A DNA stretch of 64,000 nt from Blastococcus colisei (GTDB taxonomy: Bacteria; Actinomycetota; Actinomycetes; Mycobacteriales; Geodermatophilaceae). A model generated the notes under the pieces. It worked only from the letters and a program-made list of their open reading frames with translations, made no database searches and was not told the DNA's origin. Below are positions 8,830 through 17,499 of the stretch, one piece after another. The stretch is taken from contig NZ_VFQE01000001.1 in the NCBI RefSeq assembly GCF_006717095.1, forward strand, positions 558,001 to 622,000, in the 5' to 3' direction. The number at the start of each line of letters is the position of its first letter. The first letter of the stretch is position 1. A program made the translations under genes and the position numbers.

Positions 8830-11800
8830 ATGCCCGAGAGGAACGCGAGCCCGACCGTGAGTGCCCCCACCGACGACCTGAGGGAACGGCTGTCGGCGCT
8901 CACGGTTCTCGACGAGCACCGGCTGCGCCGCCGGCTGGACGGGCTGCGGAAGACCCGCGACCCGCAGGCCCGGGCGCGGCAGCGTGAGCGGATCGTCGCC
9001 GACGTCGCCGCCGCCGAGCTGCGCATGGCCCGGCGCCGGGCCGCCGTCCCGGTGGTCGCCTACCCGGAAGAGCTGCCGGTCAGCGCCCGGCGGGACGACA
9101 TCGCCGCCGCGCTCCGTGACTCCCAGGTGGTCGTCGTCGCGGGCGAGACGGGCTCGGGGAAGACGACCCAGCTGCCGAAGATCGCGCTCGAGCTCGGCCG
9201 CGGGGTGCGCGGCCGCATCGGGCACACCCAGCCCCGCCGGATCGCCGCGCGCAGCGTCGCCGAGCGGATCGCCGAGGAGCTCGACAGCCCGCTCGGCGAG
9301 GCCGTCGGCTACAAGATGCGCTTCAACGACCAGGTCTCGGACTCGACGCTGGTCAAGCTGATGACCGACGGCGTGCTGCTGGCCGAGATCGCGCACGACC
9401 GGCTGCTGCGCCAGTACGACACGATCATCCTCGACGAGGCGCACGAGCGGAGTCTCAACATCGACTTCCTGCTGGGCTACCTGGCCCAGCTGCTGCCTCG
9501 GCGTCCCGACCTCAAGCTGGTGATCACGTCGGCGACGATCGACGTCGAACGCGTGGCTGCGCGCTTCGCAGGACTCGGCGAGATCGGGCATGGCGCGGGC
9601 GCGCCGATCATCGAGGTCAGCGGCCGCACGTACCCGGTCGAGGCACGGTACCGCCCCGTCGTGGACCCCGACGACGAGGACGCCGATCCCGACCGCGACC
9701 AGGTCAGCGCGATTCTCGACGCCGTCGACGAGCTGGTGGCCGAGGGGCCGGGCGACATCCTGGTCTTCCTCGCGGGCGAGCGGGAGATCCGCGACACCCA
9801 GGACGCGCTGAGCGAGCGCGACCTGCGCGGCACCGAGATCGTCCCGCTCTACTCGCGGCTGTCGGCCGCCGACCAGCACAAGGTCTTCGCCCCGCACACC
9901 GGACGGCGGATCGTGCTGTCCACCAACGTTGCGGAGACCTCGCTGACCGTCCCGGGGATCCGCTACGTGATCGACCCCGGCACCGCGCGGATCTCCCGGT
10001 ACAGCCATCGCACGAAGGTGCAGCGGTTGCCGATCGAGCCGGTCAGCCAGGCCTCGGCCCGGCAGCGCTCGGGGCGGTGCGGGCGGCTGGGCCCGGGCGT
10101 CGCCATCCGGCTCTACACGGAGGCCGACTTCGAGGCCCGGCCGGAGTTCACCGACCCGGAGATCCTGCGCACCAACCTCGCCTCGGTGCTGCTGCAGATG
10201 GCCGCCCTCGACCTGGGTGCCGTGGAGGACTTCCCGTTCGTCGACCCGCCGGACCGCCGGGCCATCGCCGACGGCCTGGCGCTGCTGGAGGAGCTGCACG
10301 CCCTCGACGAGCAGGGCAAGCTCACGCCGACCGGACGGGCGCTGGCCGCGCTGCCGCTGGACCCCCGCATGGCGCGGATGGTGGTCGAGGCGAACGAGCG
10401 GGGCGTGCTCGACGAGGTGCTGGTCATCGCCGCCGGCCTCACGATCCAGGACCCGCGCGAGCGGCCCACCGAGCACCAGCAGGCGGCCGACCAACTGCAC
10501 GCCCGGTTCGCCGACGAGAACTCCGACTTCCTGGCCCTGCTCAACCTCTGGCGCCACCTCGGGGAGCAGCAGGAGGCGCTCAGCGGCAACCAGTTCCGCC
10601 GGACGGTGAAGCGCGAGTTCCTGCACTACCTGCGGATCCGCGAGTGGCAGGACCTGCACGGCCAGCTCCGCGGGACGGCGAGACGGCTGGGCATGACGGT
10701 GGGTGAGCCCGCCGCCGAACCCGACGAGAAGGGCATCCACGCCGCCCTCCTCGCCGGCCTGCTCTCCCACGTCGGCCTGCAGCTGGAGCCCGACAAGAGC
10801 AGTTATGGCCATAAACGCACCTCGGAGGGTGGGCGGCGGGGGAGCCGCGAGTACCTCGGCACCCGCAACACCCGGTTCGTGATCGCCCCGGGCACCCCGC
10901 TGGCGAAGAAGCCGCCGCGCTGGGTGGTCGCCGCCGAGCTGGTGGAGACCAGCCGGCTGTTCGCCCGCACCGTCGCCCGCATCGACCCCGAGACCGTGGA
11001 GAAGCTGGCCGAGCACCTGGTCAAGCGCCAGTACAGCGAGCCGCGGTGGGACGCCAAGCGCGGCTCCGTCGTCGCCACCGAACGGGTCACGCTGTACGGG
11101 CTGCCGCTGGTCGTCGGCCGACGGGTGCAGTACGGCTCGATCGACCCGGTCGTCTCCCGGGAGCTGTTCATCCGGCACGCGCTCGTCGAGGGACAGTGGA
11201 CCACCCACCACCGGTTCTGGGCCGACAACCTGCGGGCGATCGAGCGGGTCGCGGCGCTGGAGGAACGCGCCCGCCGCCGGGACATCGGTGTCGACGACGA
11301 GACGCTGTTCGAGCTCTACGACGCCCGCGTCCCGGCCGACGTCGTCTCCACCCGGCACTTCGACCGGTGGTGGAAGTCCGCGCGCCGGGACCGCCCGGAC
11401 CTGCTCACCTTCACACCCGACATGCTCACCAACGCCGCGGCCGCCGGGCAGGTCCGCGTCGAGGACTATCCCGACCAGGTGGAGCTCACGCAGGGCCTCA
11501 CGCTGCCGCTCTCCTACGCGTTCGCCCCCGGGGCGGCCGAGGACGGCGTCACCGTCGACGTGCCCCTCGCCGTCCTCGACGGCGTCGCCGCGCGGACCTC
11601 CGGGGAGTCCCTCGCCTTCACCGTGCCCGGTCTGCGCGAGGAGCTGGTGACGGCGCTGCTGCGGACGCTGCCCAAGCAGCTGCGCCGAGGACTGGTGCCG
11701 ATCCCGGACCGGGTGCGCGAGGTGCTGCCGAACATCGACCCGGGGGAGCCCCTGCTGCCGGCGCTGGAGCGGGAGCTGCGTCGCGCGACGGCGGTGACCA

Positions 11801-12840
11801 TCCCGCCGGACGCCTGGGCGCCGGAGCAGGTGCCCGGCCACCTGCGGGCCACCTTCCGGGTGCTCGACGACCAGCAGCGCACCCTCGCCACCGGCAAAGA
11901 TCTGGCGGCGCTCAAGGCGAAGGTCGCGCCGCAGGCGCGGGCGAGCCTCACCCGGGCCGCATCGGAGTCCGAACGCACCGGGATGACGAGCTGGGACCTC
12001 GGCACCCTCCCGGCGACGGTGGAGGTGCGGCAGGGAAGCAACGTCGTCACCGCCTACCCCGCGCTGGTCGACGAGGGTGCGACGGTCGGCGTGCGCGTCG
12101 TCCCGACCGAGGTCGAGGCGGAGCGGCTGACCAGGCGCGGAGCCCGGCGGCTGCTGATCCTCGTCGCCGGCTCACCGGTCAAGCAGGTCGTGAAGTCCCT
12201 GTCGCCGCGCTCGCGACTGGCGCTGCAGTTCAATCCCGACGGCGAGATCCCGGACCTGGTGGCCGACTGCGTCGACGCGGCGGCCGACGAGCTGATCGCC
12301 GCGGCCGGCGGCCCGCCCCGGGACGAGGCGGCGTTCAGCGCGCTCGTCGGGACGGCGAAGGGTGAGCTGCACCGGTTGACCGTGGACGCGGTGCAGAAGG
12401 TCGAGGCGGTGCTCACCGAGGCGCGGGAGGTCGCGGTGGCCATCGGCGCCGCTCCCGGACGACGGGTGCCGGAGGCGGCCGTGGCCGATCTGCGTCGTCA
12501 GATGACCGGCCTGCTGCACCGGGGATTCGTGGCCACCGCCGGCCGGCGGCGGCTGCCCGACCTGGTGCGGTACCTGCGGGCGATGGCCTACCGGCTGGAG
12601 AAGCTGCCGGCGAACGCGGTCCGGGACGAGCTCGCGATGCGCCAGGTGGCCGCGGTCAGCGAGGAGTACGAGCAGCTGCGCGCCCGGATGCCGGCCAGCG
12701 GCGCTCCCGACGACCCCGTGGCCCGCATCCGCTGGATGGTCGAGGAGCTGCGCGTCGGGCTCTTCGCTCAGGGCATCGGCACGCCCCGTCCCATCTCCGA
12801 GCAGCGCGTCTACAAGGCGATCGACTCGCTCAGCGCCTGA
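8830..12840 (+). CDS. hrpA: ATP-dependent RNA helicase HrpA
   Basis: A 1336-aa DEAH-box helicase, close to the usual ~1300 aa of bacterial HrpA. Motif I is GETGSGKTTQLPK, motif II DEAH in IILDEAHERS, motif III ITSATID and motif VI QRSGRCGR, all in the first ~430 residues. HA2/winged-helix and OB-fold regions follow, then the long HrpA-specific C-terminal domain (DUF3418-like). HrpA unwinds RNA and in E. coli helps rescue stalled ribosomes; acting on ribosomes here is inference. The start is uncertain: ATG 8830 gives the longest convincing product, and GTG 8857 (beginning MSAPTDDLRE), after an AGAGGAA, is a good alternative. Divergent from marR. Confidence 0.92.
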   Translation: MPERNASPTVSAPTDDLRERLSALTVLDEHRLRRRLDGLRKTRDPQARARQRERIVADVAAAELRMARRRAAVPVVAYPEELPVSARRDDIAAALRDSQVVVVAGETGSGKTTQLPKIALELGRGVRGRIGHTQPRRIAARSVAERIAEELDSPLGEAVGYKMRFNDQVSDSTLVKLMTDGVLLAEIAHDRLLRQYDTIILDEAHERSLNIDFLLGYLAQLLPRRPDLKLVITSATIDVERVAARFAGLGEIGHGAGAPIIEVSGRTYPVEARYRPVVDPDDEDADPDRDQVSAILDAVDELVAEGPGDILVFLAGEREIRDTQDALSERDLRGTEIVPLYSRLSAADQHKVFAPHTGRRIVLSTNVAETSLTVPGIRYVIDPGTARISRYSHRTKVQRLPIEPVSQASARQRSGRCGRLGPGVAIRLYTEADFEARPEFTDPEILRTNLASVLLQMAALDLGAVEDFPFVDPPDRRAIADGLALLEELHALDEQGKLTPTGRALAALPLDPRMARMVVEANERGVLDEVLVIAAGLTIQDPRERPTEHQQAADQLHARFADENSDFLALLNLWRHLGEQQEALSGNQFRRTVKREFLHYLRIREWQDLHGQLRGTARRLGMTVGEPAAEPDEKGIHAALLAGLLSHVGLQLEPDKSSYGHKRTSEGGRRGSREYLGTRNTRFVIAPGTPLAKKPPRWVVAAELVETSRLFARTVARIDPETVEKLAEHLVKRQYSEPRWDAKRGSVVATERVTLYGLPLVVGRRVQYGSIDPVVSRELFIRHALVEGQWTTHHRFWADNLRAIERVAALEERARRRDIGVDDETLFELYDARVPADVVSTRHFDRWWKSARRDRPDLLTFTPDMLTNAAAAGQVRVEDYPDQVELTQGLTLPLSYAFAPGAAEDGVTVDVPLAVLDGVAARTSGESLAFTVPGLREELVTALLRTLPKQLRRGLVPIPDRVREVLPNIDPGEPLLPALERELRRATAVTIPPDAWAPEQVPGHLRATFRVLDDQQRTLATGKDLAALKAKVAPQARASLTRAASESERTGMTSWDLGTLPATVEVRQGSNVVTAYPALVDEGATVGVRVVPTEVEAERLTRRGARRLLILVAGSPVKQVVKSLSPRSRLALQFNPDGEIPDLVADCVDAAADELIAAAGGPPRDEAAFSALVGTAKGELHRLTVDAVQKVEAVLTEAREVAVAIGAAPGRRVPEAAVADLRRQMTGLLHRGFVATAGRRRLPDLVRYLRAMAYRLEKLPANAVRDELAMRQVAAVSEEYEQLRARMPASGAPDDPVARIRWMVEELRVGLFAQGIGTPRPISEQRVYKAIDSLSA

Positions 12841-12899
12841 GGTCTTCTCCGCCGCACCCGACCGCGCGACCATGGATCCCGCCCCCGAGGGGAGATGCC

Positions 12900-13556
12900 G
12901 TGGACGCCTTCATCCGCTGGTCGGGTCTCGGATTCGTGGCCTCCGGTGTGCTGGTGCTGCCGGTCGCGTGGCACCCCGACATCTTCGACACGGGCTTCGC
13001 GGCCGCCGCGCGAGAGACGCTCTGGGGGCCGGGGCACGCCGCCGGACTGGCGGTCGTCGCGCTGAGCCTGCTCGGGCTGGCCGGCTGGGGCGCGCGGCTG
13101 GGGAGCCGGGCCGGCCGCCTCGGTGCGGCCGGTGCGGTGTTCACCGTGGTCGGCCTGGTGGTCACCGCCGGGCTGGCGGCCGTGGAGGCGTTCGTCTTCC
13201 CGGTGCTGGCCATCGAGGAGCCCGCCCTGCTCGACCTCGACGGGCCGCTGCTCGGTTCCCTGGCCATCCGGGCGGTCGGCGGGCTCGCGCTGCTCTGGTT
13301 CGTCGGCCTGGCCTGCGTCGGGGTGGCGAGCGAACGATCCGGCGTGCTCCCGAGGGGTCCCGGCTGGCTGCTGGCGGTCGGCGCCGTGTCGTTCGCCGCC
13401 TTCGAGGGGCCGTTCGTGCCCGTGCTCGGTCAGCTGTCGGTCGTGCTCTTCGCGGCGGCCCAGATGTGGTTCGGCATCGCGGTGGCCGCGGGCCGGACAC
13501 ACTCGGGGCCGGCCGTGGAGCCACCGCACGGCGAGCGCGCGATCAGCCGCCCGTGA
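12900..13556 (+). CDS. Integral membrane protein, 218 aa, unknown function
   Basis: The GTG start at 12900 follows a GAGGGGAG ribosome site. The protein has about six hydrophobic segments (for example VASGVLVLPVAW, GHAAGLAVVALSLLGLAGW, AVFTVVGLVVTAGLAA, LAIRAVGGLALLWFVGLA) and a short hydrophilic tail. No catalytic motif is visible. The 3' end overlaps the convergent DNA-binding protein gene by 14 nt. It follows hrpA by about 60 nt in the same direction and could be cotranscribed. Confidence 0.7.
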   Translation: MDAFIRWSGLGFVASGVLVLPVAWHPDIFDTGFAAAARETLWGPGHAAGLAVVALSLLGLAGWGARLGSRAGRLGAAGAVFTVVGLVVTAGLAAVEAFVFPVLAIEEPALLDLDGPLLGSLAIRAVGGLALLWFVGLACVGVASERSGVLPRGPGWLLAVGAVSFAAFEGPFVPVLGQLSVVLFAAAQMWFGIAVAAGRTHSGPAVEPPHGERAISRP

Positions 13557-13935
13557 CGGTGGAGTCCGCGCCCGGGTCGTTCTCCTTGAGCAACGCGGAG
13601 ATCCGCTGCCGGGTGACGCCGAACAGCGCCGCGATCCGGTTGATGCTCACCTGCTCACCCTGGAGGGCGGCTGCCTGCTCCCGGCGCCACACGTGTCCGG
13701 CTGCCGACAGCGACGCGAGGACCGTCGAGATGCGCTCCACGACGAGCGGGCGGGCTTCGCCGGTCACCAGTTCCAGCCATGGACGTCCGTCCCGCCGCTC
13801 GCGCAGCAGGGTCTCTGCCCGGACCCGTGCCTGCACGAGCTCTTCCACGCACTGGTCGAGCTCGACGACGAGAGCCTGGAGGGCACGCTCGGCCGCCGCC
13901 TCGCCAGCGGGGACGTCGTGCGCCGTCGTGCCCAT
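13543..13935 (-). CDS. Helix-turn-helix DNA-binding protein, 130 aa
   Basis: The N-terminal two thirds is a charged, probably helical segment (residues 12-75). The C-terminus contains SINRIAALFGVTRQRISALL (about residues 97-116), a clear helix-turn-helix of the homeodomain-like/sigma-r4 kind. The size and layout suggest a small dimeric transcriptional regulator. Its 5' side faces three evenly spaced CATGCAAT direct repeats (13995-14036) that are good candidates for its own operator. The start is ATG at 13933-13935 with an upstream GAGGAGACC. Divergent from the ATPase-domain gene at 14132. No family name can be assigned. Confidence 0.75.
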   Translation of the reverse strand: MGTTAHDVPAGEAAAERALQALVVELDQCVEELVQARVRAETLLRERRDGRPWLELVTGEARPLVVERISTVLASLSAAGHVWRREQAAALQGEQVSINRIAALFGVTRQRISALLKENDPGADSTVTGG

Positions 13936-13965
13936 GTGTGGGTCTCCTCGTCAGCCGGAACCAGG

Positions 13966-14077
13966 TTGCACACTACCTGACCGAACGGCTGTTGCATGCA
14001 ATAGGGGTGACATGCAATTGCCCTTTCATGCAATAGCCCTTGCGCATGTGGTCGCGATCCTGTTCAGTTGTGTGCAA
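13966..14077. promoter_or_regulatory. Array of CATGCAAT direct repeats and TTGCA palindromes
   Basis: CATGCAATAG, CATGCAATTG and CATGCAATAG start at 13995, 14011 and 14027, exactly 16 bp apart. The first overlaps the perfect palindrome TTGCATGCAA (13992-14001). Outlying related sites are TTGCACACTA (13966-13975) and TTGTGTGCAA (14068-14077). The array lies between divergent genes (starts 13935 and 14132) and is clearly AT-richer than its surroundings. Probably an operator bound by the adjacent HTH protein. Confidence 0.6.
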
Positions 14078-14131
14078 CGGAGTCGAGCAGATCGGTCGAC
14101 GTCGTCCAGCCAGCAGAACGGATACGCCGCC

Positions 14132-14521
14132 ATGTCCAGCCGCGACGCCAGCATCGAGCTTCCGCCGATCCCGCCCAGCGTGACCGTGTCACGGCACCTC
14201 GTCCTCGAGCTGCTGCGCGTCTGGGACGTCCCCCACGACCGGCAGGACGCGGCGCTGCTGGTGACCGAACTCGTGTCGGACGTCGTCGACCACGTCGAGG
14301 GCCGGGCCAGCCTGACTCTCGAGCTCGGGCTGGCCGAGGACCGGCTGCGCATCGCCGTCGTCGACGGCTCCTCGGTGCGCCCCGTCGTCCACGAGCTGCC
14401 GATGGACCGTCCCCGCGGGCGCGGGATGCGGATGGTCCAGCTGATCGCCGACCGCTGGGGCGCCGAGGACCACCGCGGCGGGAAGAGGGTGTGGTTCGAG
14501 CTGCGGGCCCCGACTCGCTGA
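14132..14521 (+). CDS. RsbW/SpoIIAB-like ATP-binding anti-sigma regulator (degenerate N box)
   Basis: A 129-aa single-domain GHKL ATPase fold. LLVTELVSDVVDHVEG (about residues 48-63) aligns with the N box of RsbW-type kinases, normally TELVTNAVRHA; the Mg-coordinating asparagine is aspartate here. IAVVDGSS corresponds to the G1 region and RPRGRGMRMVQLIADRWG to G2. Relatives are anti-sigma kinases or anti-anti-sigma antagonists in the general stress response; the altered N box makes kinase activity doubtful. The start is ATG 14132. The frame also opens at an ATG inside the repeat array (14011), which is less likely. Divergent from the HTH gene at 13543. Confidence 0.75.
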   Translation: MSSRDASIELPPIPPSVTVSRHLVLELLRVWDVPHDRQDAALLVTELVSDVVDHVEGRASLTLELGLAEDRLRIAVVDGSSVRPVVHELPMDRPRGRGMRMVQLIADRWGAEDHRGGKRVWFELRAPTR

Positions 14522-14614
14522 CCGCGGGGATGTGACCCGGGCACTGGTTTGCCGTCGACGGCGATCGGGGACGGGCTGCGGCACGGCATGTTGGCGACAG
14601 AGAGGAACCGCGTG

Positions 14615-14785
14615 ATGAGCGAGCCCACCGGAGACGTGCACGCCGCTGGGGAAGGTGTCTCCGACGAGGAGATGGTGGAGACCGTCGCCGGCCAGACCGA
14701 CAGCGCGTCGGAGAACGCCGACACGGCGGGCAAGGACTGGAACGGCGACCCGAGCGAGGCTCCGGCTCCGACCGACGAGGCCTGA
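14615..14785 (+). CDS. Small acidic protein, 56 aa
   Basis: The short ORF is preceded by AGAGGA (14601-14606) and followed immediately by a perfect 22-bp hairpin, so transcription and translation signals both bracket it. The product is rich in Glu, Asp, Ala and Ser (SDEEMVETVAGQTDSASENA), with no hydrophobic core, and is probably disordered. GTG at 14612 is an alternative start. Function unknown. Confidence 0.55.
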   Translation: MSEPTGDVHAAGEGVSDEEMVETVAGQTDSASENADTAGKDWNGDPSEAPAPTDEA

Positions 14786-14791
14786 GGCGCA

Positions 14792-14841
14792 GCGGATGCC
14801 GTCCGGCCGGTGCGCAGGGGCACCGGCCGGACGGCATCCGC
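14792..14841 (+). terminator. Perfect 22-bp hairpin terminator
   Basis: Arms 14792-14813 and 14820-14841 are perfectly complementary over 22 nt around a 6-nt loop (GCAGGG). The hairpin lies 6 nt after the stop of the small acidic gene and 17 nt before the P450 start. Confidence 0.85.
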
Positions 14842-14858
14842 ACTGACAGACTGCCCGG

Positions 14859-16223
14859 ATGGGTACGGAGACCTCCTCGACCGTGGGGCCGCCGGCGCGC
14901 AAGGCGGCCCCCGTCCTGCGCCCCGCGCGCACGGTCGCCCGCTGGGCGGTGCGCCACGGGTTGCCGGCCGTCTACCTCGAGCGCGGTGCCCGTCGCGGCG
15001 ATCCGGTCGGGCGGCTGCTGCGGGACCGCTCCGTCCGTGACCAGCCGTACGGGCTCTACGAGGAGCTGCGCGCACGCGGCGCGGTCTCGCCCGGCAGCAT
15101 CGGCCTGGTCACCACCTCGCACGCCGTCGCCTCGGAGCTCCTCCGTTCGGACCGGTTCGGCGTCGGCTGGGACCGGTCGCAGGCGCCCCGGCTGATCCGC
15201 TGGGCGCTGGCCTTCGGCGACGAGCTGGACGCCGCGGGCGTGGCCGAGCCGCCGTCCATGCTCGTGGTCGACCCGCCCGACCACACCCGGTTCCGTCGGC
15301 TGGTGAGCCGGGCGTTCACCCCTCGTGCCACCGCAGCCTTCGAGCCGGTGGTCCAGCGCACCGCCGACTCCCTGCTCGACGCGCTGGAGCGACACCCCGG
15401 TGCGCACGGCGGCGAGGTCGACCTGATCACGACCTACGCCGCGCAGCTGCCCGTGCTCGTCATCGCCGACCTGCTCGGCGTCCCCACGGAGCGCCGGGAG
15501 GACTTCCTCCGCTGGGGCGCTGCGGCGGCGGCCACGCTGGACCCAGGGTTGCCGTTCCGGCGCTACGTGGCCGCCGAACGGGCGCTGCGAGCCATGCACG
15601 CCTTCCTGCGGGAGCACTTCGCGCGGCTGCGCCGCGACCCCGGAGAGGACCTGGTCAGCCGGCTGGTCGGTCTGCCGGACGACGAGGCGCTGACCGAGCG
15701 GGAGCTGCACGCGACCGTGATGCTGCTGCTGGGCGCCGGCTTCGAGACCACCGTCAACCTGCTCGGCAACGGCGTCGTGCTGCTGGACGCCCACCATGAG
15801 CAGTGGGACGCCCTGCGCGCGGTCCCGGCCGGCTGGGACGGCGCCGTCGAGGAGATCCTCCGCCACGACAGCCCGGTCCAGATCACCGGCCGGACGGCGA
15901 AGGAGAGCGGACCCCTCGCCGGGCGGGAGGTGCGCGCAGGCACGCGGGTGACCGTCCTGCTCGGGGCGGCCAACCGGGACCCCGAGGTGTTCGACGCCCC
16001 GGCCCGGTTCGACGTCGGCCGCGTCAACGCACGGGACCACCTGGCCTTCTCCGCGGGGATCCACTACTGCGTGGGTGCGGGCCTCGCCCGGCTGGAGGGC
16101 GTCGTGGGGCTGCGGACCCTGAGCGAACGCTTCCCGGCCCTGCGCGTCAGCGGCCGGCCGATCCGGCGCGACCTCCAGACCCTGCGCGGGTTCGAGGCCC
16201 TCCCCGTCACCCTGCGGGGGTGA
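14859..16223 (+). CDS. Cytochrome P450
   Basis: A 454-aa P450 monooxygenase of the bacterial class I kind, without a fused reductase. The heme loop FSAGIHYCVGAGLAR (about residues 397-411) carries the cysteine thiolate ligand. The I-helix oxygen-binding motif is LLLGAGFETT, with the acid/alcohol pair kept as E-T, and the K-helix ExxR is EEIL R within VEEILRHDSP. An N-terminal ~45-residue extension rich in Ala and Arg precedes the P450 fold. No ferredoxin or reductase gene is adjacent, so its redox partners come from elsewhere. Substrate unknown. The last 17 nt overlap the convergent cysN gene. Confidence 0.93.
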   Translation: MGTETSSTVGPPARKAAPVLRPARTVARWAVRHGLPAVYLERGARRGDPVGRLLRDRSVRDQPYGLYEELRARGAVSPGSIGLVTTSHAVASELLRSDRFGVGWDRSQAPRLIRWALAFGDELDAAGVAEPPSMLVVDPPDHTRFRRLVSRAFTPRATAAFEPVVQRTADSLLDALERHPGAHGGEVDLITTYAAQLPVLVIADLLGVPTERREDFLRWGAAAAATLDPGLPFRRYVAAERALRAMHAFLREHFARLRRDPGEDLVSRLVGLPDDEALTERELHATVMLLLGAGFETTVNLLGNGVVLLDAHHEQWDALRAVPAGWDGAVEEILRHDSPVQITGRTAKESGPLAGREVRAGTRVTVLLGAANRDPEVFDAPARFDVGRVNARDHLAFSAGIHYCVGAGLARLEGVVGLRTLSERFPALRVSGRPIRRDLQTLRGFEALPVTLRG

Positions 16224-17499
16224 GCATCCCGGCGCCGACGGTGGCGTTGGTGGCCTCGTCGACCAGGATGAAGCGGCCGGTCACCCGGTTGCGCGTGTAG
16301 TCGTCGACGAACAGCGGCTGGGTCGCCCGCAGCCGCACCCGGCCGATGTCGTTGAGCCCGAGCTCGCCGGCCTCGGTGTCGCGGTGCAGGGTGTTGACGT
16401 CGAGCCGGTAGGCCAGCTCTTTCACCGCGCCCCGCACGGTCCGGGTGGTGTGCTTGATCGCGATCCGCTGCCGGGGCCGCAGCGGCTCGTCGGCCATCCA
16501 GCAGACGAGGGCGTCGACGTCCTGGGTCGCCACCGGTGCGTTCGCCGGGCGGCAGATCAGGTCGCCGCGGGAGACGTCGACGTCGTCGGTGAGCCGCACG
16601 GTCACCGCCATGGGTGGGAACGCCTCCGCGACCGGGCCCCGGGGCCCGTCGATGGCGGCGATCGTCGTCGTCAGGCCGCTGGGCAGCACCTGCACCTCGT
16701 CGCCGGGCCGCAGCACCCCGCTGGCCACCGTCCCGGCGTAGCCGCGGTAGTCGTGGAAGGCATCCGACTGCGGGCGGATCACGTACTGCACCGGGAACCG
16801 GGCGTCGACCAGGTTGCGGTCGCTGGCCACGTGCACGTGCTCGAGGTGGTGCAGCAGCGTCGTCCCCTCGTACCAGGGGGTGTTGGCCGAGTGGGTGACG
16901 ACGTTGTCGCCGTTGAGCGCGGAGATCGGGATGACGGTCAGGTCCGGCACGTTCAGCTTGGCGGCGAAGGCGCTGAACTCGTCGCGGATGGACTCGTAGA
17001 CGTCCTCCGACCATCCGACGAGATCCATCTTGTTGACCGCGACGACCAGGTGCGGCACCCGCAGCAGCGAGGCGAGGAACGCGTGCCGGCGGCTCTGCTC
17101 GAGCATCCCCTTGCGCGCGTCGACCAGGACGATCGCGAGGTCGGCCGTCGAGGCCCCGGTGACCATGTTGCGCGTGTACTGAACGTGCCCCGGGGTGTCG
17201 GCGAGGATGAACGTCCGCCGGGGCGTGCTGAAGTACCGGTAGGCGACGTCGATGGTGATGCCCTGCTCGCGCTCGGCGCGCAGGCCGTCGGTGAGCAGCG
17301 CGAGATCGACGTAGTCCCCCTTGCTGGCGCGTTCGACCGCCTCGTACTGGTCCTCGAAGATGGCCTTGCTGTCGTAGAGCAGCCGGCCGATCAGCGTGCT
17401 CTTCCCGTCGTCGACGGAACCGGCGGTGGCGATGCGCAGGATGTCCTTGCGGGCGAAGGCGAGGTCTGCGGCGCCCGCGGGCAGGGTCGAGGCGCTCAT
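16207..17499 (-). CDS. cysN: Sulfate adenylyltransferase large subunit CysN
   Basis: GTP-binding subunit of ATP sulfurylase, which couples GTP hydrolysis to APS formation from sulfate and ATP. 430 aa: G1 loop GSVDDGKSTLIGR (about residues 28-40), G3 DTPGH, G4 NKMD, then the EF-Tu-like domains 2 and 3. It ends after domain 3, so there is no fused APS kinase as in the mycobacterial CysNC. The ATG at 17497-17499 shares one base with the cysD stop (TGATG), indicating a coupled operon. cysC is not in the window. Confidence 0.95.
   Translation of the reverse strand: MSASTLPAGAADLAFARKDILRIATAGSVDDGKSTLIGRLLYDSKAIFEDQYEAVERASKGDYVDLALLTDGLRAEREQGITIDVAYRYFSTPRRTFILADTPGHVQYTRNMVTGASTADLAIVLVDARKGMLEQSRRHAFLASLLRVPHLVVAVNKMDLVGWSEDVYESIRDEFSAFAAKLNVPDLTVIPISALNGDNVVTHSANTPWYEGTTLLHHLEHVHVASDRNLVDARFPVQYVIRPQSDAFHDYRGYAGTVASGVLRPGDEVQVLPSGLTTTIAAIDGPRGPVAEAFPPMAVTVRLTDDVDVSRGDLICRPANAPVATQDVDALVCWMADEPLRPRQRIAIKHTTRTVRGAVKELAYRLDVNTLHRDTEAGELGLNDIGRVRLRATQPLFVDDYTRNRVTGRFILVDEATNATVGAGMLTPAG

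Noticed and set aside
8758-11841. A 1027-codon open frame antisense to hrpA
   Set aside because: It lies exactly opposite a full set of helicase motifs. Long antisense frames are expected in DNA with this GC content, and its composition (Arg/Gly/Val/Asp-rich, no domain) is typical of such shadows.
14011-14131. N-terminal extension of the RsbW-like gene from ATG 14011
   Set aside because: It would place coding sequence inside the CATGCAAT repeat array and adds a segment with no family match.
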